From contig RPQV01000301.1 of assembly GCA_003818595.1 (NCBI GenBank), positions 1 through 5,178 on the forward strand: DNA of 5,178 nt. Direction: 5' to 3'. Under the pieces are notes generated by a model. The model saw only the letters and a program-made list of their open reading frames with translations. It had not been told where the DNA came from and did not search any database. Shown here piece by piece: positions 1-5,178 of the stretch. Position 1 is the first letter of the stretch, and every line of letters begins with the position of its first letter. The DNA comes from Calditrichota bacterium (lineage in GTDB: Bacteria > Zhuqueibacterota > Zhuqueibacteria > Residuimicrobiales > Krinioviventaceae). The position numbers and the translations under genes were made by a program.

Positions 1-635
1 AAATGAATCGCCGGCAGGGCTGCCTGCAGAGAGATCAAAGAATGATGTTCCAATATCGTTGCGGGCAAATTTTCAACAATGTCTTTGCTGAATATTGCCA
101 ACACCTGGGCAAGCAGCCGACGAAATCCACGGCTGTCCAAACCAAAGCTGCTCAAGGATTCTGTCGAGGGATAAACCGGCACAATCTTCCCGGTATGTAT
201 TCCTCCACCCTCCTTTTCATCGTCAAGCCGATCGAATTCCGGATGAACGATTTGCATTGATCCGTGACGAGTGAACTTGCCGCTGACAGCCAGCCACTCA
301 TCAATCGCAAAGGCTTTTTGCCAATGATTCACATATGAAAACCAAATGCAGGTTAAATAAGAAGTTCCATCGAATAAAATTAATTCGAACCGGTTTCGCC
401 TTCCTTTTTTAATATCGGCTTGAACAACCCGGCCAATCACTGTCGCTGCCTGATTCTCTTTCAGGTTTTTAATGGCAACGATCATCGAACGATCAAGATA
501 GCGACGGGGAAAATAATAAAACAAATCTTCAATGGTATGGATGCCAATATCATTCAGTGCCGCGGAACGCTTGGGTCCGACTGAAACCAATACGTCGACT
601 GGCTGATGAAGACGATTCAGCTGCGCTGAGGCCAT
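1..635 (-). CDS. recG: ATP-dependent DNA helicase RecG, N-terminal part (cut by window edge)
   Basis: RecG is a cytoplasmic superfamily 2 helicase that remodels stalled replication forks and branch-migrates Holliday junctions. Only the first 211 residues of a protein usually near 700 are in the window, so the helicase motifs are not visible. What is seen is the N-terminal part and the OB-fold 'wedge' domain that grips the branched DNA: VSVGPKRSAALNDIGIHT at about 17-34 (helix-hairpin-helix-like), FPRRYLDRS at 42-50, the OB-fold strands at about 63-133 ending in LAVSGKF (115-121) and MQIVHPEFD (127-135), then HTGKIVPVYP (147-156), which is the typical link into the next RecG domain. The ATG at 635 is the only in-frame start after an upstream TGA, and gives the expected N-terminal length. 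It lies 24 nt after the DUF4139 gene and has no clear Shine-Dalgarno sequence, so it may depend on translational coupling. Identification is from recalled family motifs. Confidence 0.92.
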   Translation of the reverse strand, partial: MASAQLNRLHQPVDVLVSVGPKRSAALNDIGIHTIEDLFYYFPRRYLDRSMIVAIKNLKENQAATVIGRVVQADIKKGRRNRFELILFDGTSYLTCIWFSYVNHWQKAFAIDEWLAVSGKFTRHGSMQIVHPEFDRLDDEKEGGGIHTGKIVPVYPSTESLSSFGLDSRGFRRLLAQVLAIFSKDIVENLPATILEHHSLISLQAALPAIH

Positions 636-659
636 AAATGGAATACCATCAGCCGCTGC

Positions 660-2021
660 TCAATATTGCGAAAGAACAGTATATTCAAATTTTGTTTCGC
701 CGTCGGCAGCAACATCAACCAGAAATTCAACGCGATCAGCGGTTTTCTTCACGATCTCGGGTGTTTTGCCGATGAATTTCCAATCGCCATAAAAATGTTC
801 AATGACGGTGACTTTAATGTTTTCTTCCTTGTGATTTCGAAGGGTGATCTCTACTGTCTCCTGGCGACTACGTTCGGATAATTTTTCGACGCGTTTGACA
901 TTGCGCTCACCCACCACATCAAAAGCATTTCCCATCGTTAACCGAACTATTTCATCTTTGGGGATATGATCCAGATTATCTTCGCCGATGAATTCCTGCG
1001 ACAGGTCGCTGTCCCGCTTGTAAACCCTGACTTTGCCCGCCGGCAGCGGCATGCCGAGATTGTTTTCGACGCTGTTTTTAAATTCCAATTGCACTTGGAT
1101 CTTTTTGGGATCCCGCACTCCGTCGTAACTATAGACCTTTTTGACCGGCGAGGTCTGTGGTTCAAAAAGCGATAGTTGCTTGATTTGGCGATTCTTGACC
1201 GTCGCCGGACGTTGCAGCGTGTAAAGATGGTATTCAAAAAACGATTTTTCTTCAAACATCGATTCATCGGCAGCAGCCATGGCGACACGCATTTTGGCCA
1301 TCTCCGGATACTGCGGTCTTTCCTCAGCGCGATGCACATCACCGGCAACCAATTTCAGTTTGGCATCTTGATAATCGGCGCCCGATTGGTTGTCGATTGA
1401 AACCCAACCCGCTAAATCAAGTTGTGTGTCCTTGTCGTTAACCACGGCAACATACTCCGCATGCCAGCTCATGCCGCTCGTCAGATAACTCAACTCTGAC
1501 TTGACCGCCCCTCCCTTTTCACTGTCAAGCAGCCAAACCAAAGTGGGACGCGTGATCAGACCGTTCGGCAAGGCCGGGAAAACAATGCTCTCTACAGCTG
1601 CCGCCTTCACCGCTCGAATCTGGCCGTTGTCAGTACGAATGATAATATCATCGCCCAATGCGCTCAACAAAGTTCCCTGAACAGTACTGCCGCCGCGAAT
1701 AGTCGCCAGGACGTCCTGATCAATGTATTTTTCCAGCAACCTCGAAGTGCCGACGAGATCATATTCAAAATTCTGCTCCAAAATGGCCAGCGGCTGAGCC
1801 GGATCGAGGGATTTAAAGTGAACCGAAGTCGGATCCATTTGAGCGGCAACGTCCACAAAACGAAACTCCTGCACCCCTTTCTGGAACGTCAAGGTGCGAA
1901 TATCGCGAACCAACGCAAGGTTATCATTGTATATGGTCACAGCGACATTCGATTCGTTTGCAAAAATATGTCCTGCCATAACAAACCCCACACATAATGC
2001 CAATACAGCACGTTTTCTCAT
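660..2021 (-). CDS. exported DUF4139 domain-containing protein
   Basis: This 453-residue protein belongs to the DUF4139 family (Pfam PF13598), exported bacterial proteins with no established biochemical role. The N-terminus MRKR followed by a hydrophobic run (about residues 5-18) and HIFA-NES reads as a Sec signal peptide with likely cleavage after A21. Cys10 sits inside the hydrophobic core without a proper lipobox, so a lipoprotein is unlikely. The mature chain contains no cysteine. The N-terminal region (about 24-150) starts with VAVTIYNDNLALVRDIR, typical of the family. The most diagnostic segment is SYLTSGMSWHAEYVAVVN (178-195) followed by LDLAGWVSIDNQSGADYQDA (201-220) and LKLVAGDVHR (222-231). 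The C-terminal half (about 300-450) looks all-beta, ending in VDVAADGETKFEYTV. The ATG at 2021 is preferred to one 18 nt upstream because AGGAG lies 7 nt before it, and the outer ATG lacks such a site. It sits between valS and recG on the same strand and is probably co-transcribed with both. It carries no catalytic motif that I recognise. Confidence 0.87.
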   Translation of the reverse strand: MRKRAVLALCVGFVMAGHIFANESNVAVTIYNDNLALVRDIRTLTFQKGVQEFRFVDVAAQMDPTSVHFKSLDPAQPLAILEQNFEYDLVGTSRLLEKYIDQDVLATIRGGSTVQGTLLSALGDDIIIRTDNGQIRAVKAAAVESIVFPALPNGLITRPTLVWLLDSEKGGAVKSELSYLTSGMSWHAEYVAVVNDKDTQLDLAGWVSIDNQSGADYQDAKLKLVAGDVHRAEERPQYPEMAKMRVAMAAADESMFEEKSFFEYHLYTLQRPATVKNRQIKQLSLFEPQTSPVKKVYSYDGVRDPKKIQVQLEFKNSVENNLGMPLPAGKVRVYKRDSDLSQEFIGEDNLDHIPKDEIVRLTMGNAFDVVGERNVKRVEKLSERSRQETVEITLRNHKEENIKVTVIEHFYGDWKFIGKTPEIVKKTADRVEFLVDVAADGETKFEYTVLSQY

Positions 2022-2028
2022 TCTTATT

Positions 2029-2033
2029 CTCCT
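2029..2033 (-). promoter_or_regulatory. ribosome binding site of the DUF4139 gene (AGGAG)
   Basis: AGGAG sits 7 nt before the ATG at 2021, a near-ideal Shine-Dalgarno sequence and spacing. It lies inside the reading frame that would open at the outer ATG (2039), which itself has no such site. It therefore decides the start in favour of 2021 and gives a compact signal peptide beginning MRKR. Confidence 0.75.
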
Positions 2034-2049
2034 ATTCATTCACGAGGAG
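2029..2049 (-). other. possible hairpin masking the DUF4139 gene's ribosome binding site
   Basis: In the mRNA, CUCCU (2049-2045) is an exact complement of the AGGAG ribosome binding site (2033-2029), separated by an 11-nt loop that contains the unused ATG at 2039. A 5-bp stem with three G-C pairs could lower initiation on this gene relative to valS. The pairing is directly visible, but the stem is short, may be fortuitous, and competes with a smaller CAC/GTG pairing within the same stretch. Confidence 0.3.
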
Positions 2050-2114
2050 TGTTTATAGAAATAACCGATTTTATCAGGCTTTGTTCCCATCCGTTCGAAT
2101 AGGGGTGCATATAA

Positions 2115-4853
2115 TCAGAGATTATCCGCCTGATCGAGCAACCGGCTCAAAACCGAACGCAATTTCTGCAGATTGTTTTCCCAATCCGCTTTTTTCTGCT
2201 GCTCTTTTTCAACAACCTCCTTCGGCGCCCGGCTGACGAAATTCTCATTGGATAGTTTCATCGTCAAAGCCTGTAGCTGTCCTTCGAGTCGGTCGATCTC
2301 TTTCTGCAGCCGACTCTTTTCGACATCGACATCAATTAAATCCGCCAACGGCACATACAATTCAATCCCTTGAACCACAGAGCTGGCCGCCAGTGAAGGT
2401 TTTTTACCTTCATAGGTTATCGAGCTGATTCGCGCCAACTTCCGCAGCGCTGTCTCGTTATCCCGAATGATCTCCAGTTTCTCCTGATCTGCCGAATGAA
2501 GGATCAAATCAGCTTCTTTTGCCGGCGGCACATTCATCTCTCCGCGAATATTGCGCACCGCGCCGATGACCTGCTGCAACAGCACCATCGCCCGCTCAGC
2601 CTGCGGATGCTGCATTGACTTTTCCGCCCGCGGATAGGTTTGCTGTAGAATCGAAACGCCCTGACGATGCTGAATCGGCAATGCCTGCCAAATCTCTTCG
2701 GTGATAAAAGGCATCACGGGGTGCAAGAGTCTGACGATATAATCCAAAATTACAAGTGCGAGTGATCGCGCGACATGTTGACTCCGGGCTTGAGATTCAT
2801 CATAAAGCCGGCTTTTAATCAGCTCGAGGTACCAATCGCAGTACTCACTCCACACAAAACTATAGAGGGCATGAGTGGCATCGTTTACCTTGAACGACGC
2901 CAAAGCGTGATGGATGACGTGTATCGCTTTATGCAATCGGCTTAAAATCCATTGATCAGCCAATTCCATCTCGTCTGGACCTATTTCAGCTAAATTCAAG
3001 GGGAGCTGTCGCTCATCCAGGTTCATCAGGACGAATCGAGCGGCATTCCACAACTTGTTGGCAAATTTTTGTCCCAATTCAGTCATCGCCTGATCGAAAC
3101 GAATATCACCCCCGAGAGGGGTCGAGTAAAGCATAGTCAGGCGGACGGCATCAGCTCCATAGGCAGGAATACCTTGTTCGGCTGAAGGATTATGCTTGGC
3201 GAAATCGGCAACCTGGTCTTTGTCAGCACCATCGATGAGCCATAAAGGATCCGGCGAATTGCCGCGCGATTTGCTCATTTTGAAACCCTGCAGATCGCGA
3301 ATCATGCCGTTAAAATAGACATCCGTAAACGGTATGTCTTTCATAAAATAAAGCGAGGCCATAATCATGCGCGCAACCCAGAAAAAGATGATATCAGGGC
3401 CGGTCACCAGCGTATTCGTGGGGAAAAAAGTCTGTAACTCTCTCGTCTGCTCCGGCCACCCCAGGGTGCTGAACGGCCACAACCATGACGAGAACCACGT
3501 ATCAAGCACATCCTCGTCCTGCCGCAGACTCGAGCTGCCGCACACGGTGCATGATGACGGGGTATCCATCGAAACGGTGATGTGATTGTGCTCACAATAC
3601 CACGCCGGAATTCGGTGTCCCCACCATATTTGACGACTGATGCACCAGTCGCGAATATTCTCCATCCAATGAAAATAGGTCTCCTGCCAATGCTGGGGAT
3701 GAAAGCGAACCTTGCCTTGCCGCACAACTTCGATGGCTTGTTCAGCCAGAGGCTGCATCCGCACAAACCATTGATCAGAAAGGTGGGGTTCCACGATATC
3801 GTTCGAACGATAACAGCGTGGAATCGAAATGATTTTTTTCTCTTCTTTGCGCAAAAAGCCCTGATGCCGCAGATCTTCCAGCACCTTTTTCCGCGCCGCA
3901 AAACGATCCATCCCGGCATAGACGCCGGCATTGACATCCATTTTGCCGTTCGAGTCGATGACAGAAATAAAAGGCAGGGCATGTCGCTGGGCGACTTGTA
4001 AATCGTTAAAATCATGCGCCGGGGTGATTTTGACGGCGCCGGAGCCCAGTTGCGGATCCGCATGTTCATCAGCAATGATGGGAATTTCCCGATTGGCCAA
4101 AGGAATGATCACTCGTCTTCCGATCAAATGGGTGTAGCGTTCATCCTGCGGATGAACGGCCACGGCGGTATCGCCCAGCATGGTCTCCGGTCGCGTGGTG
4201 ACGACGACAATCTCGCCCTGGTCGTCGACCAATGGGTAGGCAATACTCCAGAACCCTCCCTCTTCCTCGATGCTGAGAACTTCTTCATCGGCAAGAGCCG
4301 TGTGACAGCTTGGACACCAATTGATCAATCGATTGCCTCGATACAGCAATCCATCATTGTAAAGCGAAACGAAAACAAAACGCACCGCATGAGATAACGG
4401 CTCATTCATGGTGAACGCTTCGCGGTCCCAATCGCAGGATGCACCGAGTTTACGCAGCTGCTGTAGAATGATGCCGCCGTATTTTTCCTTCCATTGCCAG
4501 ACCCGTTGTAGAAACTTTTCTCGGCCCAAAACGTGGCGCGTCAAACCTTCTTTGGCGATGGCCTGTTCAACTTTGTTCTGGGTGGCAATTCCCGCATGAT
4601 CAGTTCCGGGCATCCACAGGGTTTCAAATCCCTGCATTTTTTTCCAACGGATCAGCATATCCTGAATGGTGTTATTCAAAATATGCCCCATGGTGAGCAT
4701 GCCGGTGACATTCGGCGGCGGAATCATGATGACATAGGTCTTTTTATCAGTTGTCGCATCGGCATGAAAAAGCTTGTGCTCTTGCCAATAGCGATACCAT
4801 TTTTCTTCCACAACCTGAGGATTGTACAATTTGTCCAGAACTTTACGCTCCAT
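2115..4853 (-). CDS. valS: valyl-tRNA synthetase (ValRS)
   Basis: ValRS is a cytoplasmic class I synthetase that charges tRNA-Val with valine and hydrolyses mischarged Thr-tRNA-Val. At 912 residues it is full-length for a bacterial ValRS. Domains in order: Rossmann catalytic core with PPPNVTG (45-51) and the HIGH-equivalent TMGH (54-57); CP1 editing domain with TTRPET (219-224) and GSGAVKITPAHDFND (270-284); rest of the core with WCISRQIWWGHRIPAWYC (403-420), a probable zinc site (C420/H422/H424 with C435-x2-C438), DVLDTWFSS (448-456) and KMSKS (525-529); anticodon-binding domain with DQWILSRL (633-640), YCDWYLELIK (671-680) and HPVMPFITEEIW (711-722); and the C-terminal coiled-coil tRNA arm (about 843-910). 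A second Cys pair is at C180/C183. The ATG at 4853 gives a normal ValRS N-terminus (MERKVLDKLYNPQ) and follows a GAGAG; an in-frame ATG at 4871 would add six residues and lacks a ribosome site. Oddities are Thr54 for the usual His and a roughly 25-residue segment after KMSKS. A promoter lies directly upstream. Confidence 0.98.
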   Translation of the reverse strand: MERKVLDKLYNPQVVEEKWYRYWQEHKLFHADATTDKKTYVIMIPPPNVTGMLTMGHILNNTIQDMLIRWKKMQGFETLWMPGTDHAGIATQNKVEQAIAKEGLTRHVLGREKFLQRVWQWKEKYGGIILQQLRKLGASCDWDREAFTMNEPLSHAVRFVFVSLYNDGLLYRGNRLINWCPSCHTALADEEVLSIEEEGGFWSIAYPLVDDQGEIVVVTTRPETMLGDTAVAVHPQDERYTHLIGRRVIIPLANREIPIIADEHADPQLGSGAVKITPAHDFNDLQVAQRHALPFISVIDSNGKMDVNAGVYAGMDRFAARKKVLEDLRHQGFLRKEEKKIISIPRCYRSNDIVEPHLSDQWFVRMQPLAEQAIEVVRQGKVRFHPQHWQETYFHWMENIRDWCISRQIWWGHRIPAWYCEHNHITVSMDTPSSCTVCGSSSLRQDEDVLDTWFSSWLWPFSTLGWPEQTRELQTFFPTNTLVTGPDIIFFWVARMIMASLYFMKDIPFTDVYFNGMIRDLQGFKMSKSRGNSPDPLWLIDGADKDQVADFAKHNPSAEQGIPAYGADAVRLTMLYSTPLGGDIRFDQAMTELGQKFANKLWNAARFVLMNLDERQLPLNLAEIGPDEMELADQWILSRLHKAIHVIHHALASFKVNDATHALYSFVWSEYCDWYLELIKSRLYDESQARSQHVARSLALVILDYIVRLLHPVMPFITEEIWQALPIQHRQGVSILQQTYPRAEKSMQHPQAERAMVLLQQVIGAVRNIRGEMNVPPAKEADLILHSADQEKLEIIRDNETALRKLARISSITYEGKKPSLAASSVVQGIELYVPLADLIDVDVEKSRLQKEIDRLEGQLQALTMKLSNENFVSRAPKEVVEKEQQKKADWENNLQKLRSVLSRLLDQADNL

Positions 4854-4858
4854 GCTCG

Positions 4859-4863
4859 CTCTC
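4859..4863 (-). promoter_or_regulatory. ribosome binding site of valS (GAGAG)
   Basis: GAGAG lies 5 nt before the ATG at 4853. It is a modest match to the Shine-Dalgarno consensus, but no comparable purine run precedes the alternative ATG at 4871. It therefore supports the shorter start, which also gives the N-terminus usual for ValRS. Confidence 0.5.
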
Positions 4864-4901
4864 AAAACCATTCATAAAATGTTTAAAAATAAAAGGTAGG
4901 A

Positions 4902-4930
4902 AATATACTTAAATAGCGGTTAATAGTCAA
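4902..4930 (-). promoter_or_regulatory. sigma-70-type promoter of valS
   Basis: On the minus strand TTGACT (4930-4925) is followed after exactly 17 nt by TATATT (4907-4902). Each hexamer differs from the TTGACA/TATAAT consensus by one base, and the surroundings are AT-rich. The transcription start should fall near 4894-4896, giving a leader of about 40 nt to the valS ATG at 4853. The promoter probably drives valS and, absent a terminator, the DUF4139 gene and recG. This is a prediction from sequence; if the host uses a divergent housekeeping sigma factor (as Bacteroidota do), the consensus would not apply directly. Confidence 0.7.
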
Positions 4931-4962
4931 TGATTTTAAGAAAAGGCAGCCTCAAATCCCCC

Positions 4963-4980
4963 CGATCAAAACGATCAAAC
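4963..4980. repeat. tandem 9-bp repeat (CGATCAAAA / CGATCAAAC)
   Basis: Two adjacent 9-bp copies match at eight of nine positions. They lie just after the stop of the unidentified gene and about 33 bp upstream of the valS -35 hexamer. Direct repeats at this distance could bind an activator, but two short copies can also arise by chance or slippage. No further copies are seen in the gap. Confidence 0.45.
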
Positions 4981-4986
4981 AGACAA

Positions 4987-5178
4987 TCACAACAATTCCT
5001 CAAAAAGATCGGCCTGAACAGCATGTTTTTCAGCCTTCTGAATCTTTTCCAACTGCTCGATCCGATCTTCAAGCGAGGCGACGATCAGCATATGATCTCC
5101 CGATAAAAGCTTGGCGGCAAACTCTTTTTCGATCAAGGCCAATGTTTCGTCCAAATTATTCGACTTGTATTTGAGCAG
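4987..5178 (-). CDS. C-terminal end of an unidentified protein (5' end outside window)
   Basis: An open frame enters from the window edge and runs for 63 codons to a TGA at 4989-4987. I do not recognise the family. The visible tail is strongly helical in character: LDETLALIEKEFAAKLL (residues 9-25 of the fragment), then MLIVASLEDRIEQLEKIQKA (30-49), whose heptad-like spacing of hydrophobic residues suggests a coiled coil, and finally a short acidic-hydrophobic end, DLFEELL. It has no signal peptide, membrane segment or catalytic motif within view. That it is a real gene is supported by the open frame across the whole fragment, its amphipathic composition, the same strand as its neighbours, and a stop followed by an AT-rich promoter-bearing gap. 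It is separated from valS by 133 nt and has no obvious terminator, so some transcription may continue into valS. Confidence 0.7.
   Translation of the reverse strand: MLKYKSNNLDETLALIEKEFAAKLLSGDHMLIVASLEDRIEQLEKIQKAEKHAVQADLFEELL

Larger units (their letters stand above)
2022..2114 (-). other. valS to DUF4139-gene intergenic gap
   Basis: This 93-nt gap has no GC-rich hairpin followed by a T-run in the direction of transcription, so I see no intrinsic terminator after valS. A TAAAAT on the minus strand near the middle could serve as a -10 element, but no acceptable -35 hexamer lies 16-18 nt upstream. The simplest reading is that the DUF4139 gene is transcribed with valS. Confidence 0.5.

Noticed and set aside
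3..260. Plus-strand frame opposite recG
   Set aside because: It is antisense to the RecG wedge domain, has no ribosome site and no recognisable motif.
947..1348. Long minus-strand frame inside the DUF4139 gene, rich in Arg, Cys and Lys
   Set aside because: It is an out-of-frame shadow of a well-supported gene, with composition typical of such shadows.
2022..2039. Six-residue N-terminal extension (MNRRIR) of the DUF4139 protein from the ATG at 2039
   Set aside because: No ribosome site precedes it, whereas AGGAG with 7-nt spacing precedes the ATG at 2021. The extension overlaps that site.
2080..2105. Weak inverted repeat (CCCAT / ATAGGG) just after the valS stop
   Set aside because: The stem needs a bulge and has no following T-run, so it does not qualify as a terminator.
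2036..2110. Small minus-strand frame of 24 codons in the valS to DUF4139 gap, ending across the outer ATG at 2039
   Set aside because: It has no Shine-Dalgarno sequence and no recognisable peptide character, and a frame this short arises easily by chance.
3404..4075. 223-codon minus-strand frame within valS
   Set aside because: It overlaps the ValRS editing and catalytic regions in another frame and shows no family motif, so it is a shadow frame.
4941..4986. Possible terminator after the unidentified gene (AGGC-T-GCCT followed by T-rich sequence on the minus strand)
   Set aside because: The near-palindrome leaves a one-base loop and cannot form a hairpin. The GATC/GATC pairing nearby is only 4 bp.

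Overview
The window is an ordinary-looking, densely coded stretch of bacterial chromosome, and everything recognisable is read from the minus strand. In transcription order (high to low coordinates) it holds: the 3' end of an unidentified gene (4987-5178), an intergenic gap with a good sigma-70-type promoter, valS encoding valyl-tRNA synthetase (2115-4853), a gene for an exported DUF4139-family protein (660-2021), and the 5' part of recG, the branched-DNA helicase (1-635, cut by the window edge).

The source is most likely a Gram-negative or otherwise envelope-complex bacterium of moderate G+C. The DUF4139 protein carries a Sec-type signal peptide. The ValRS active-site region resembles, from memory, ValRS proteins of the Bacteroidota/Verrucomicrobiota/Calditrichota sort (an L-x-M-G-H-x-L-N-N-T pattern) more than those of enterics. 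This placement is inference from motif style; the sequence alone does not fix the phylum.

The promoter (TTGACT, 17-nt spacer, TATATT) lies just upstream of valS and predicts a leader of only about 40 nt. That leaves no room for a T-box or other large riboswitch. No convincing terminator is visible between valS, the DUF4139 gene and recG. The gaps are 93 and 24 nt, so the three genes are probably co-transcribed. A functional link between tRNA charging, an exported protein and recombination repair is not evident, and this is best read as a housekeeping operon of convenience.

Two start codons were shortened relative to the longest open frame. valS starts at 4853 and the DUF4139 gene at 2021, each because a Shine-Dalgarno-like sequence precedes the internal ATG and not the outer one. 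The AGGAG of the DUF4139 gene can pair with an exact CTCCT complement 11 nt upstream, which could mask the ribosome binding site. The other points of note are a Thr in place of the first His of the ValRS HIGH motif, an insert after KMSKS, and a 9-bp tandem repeat upstream of the valS promoter. I saw no mobile element, CRISPR array, RNA gene or clear new system.
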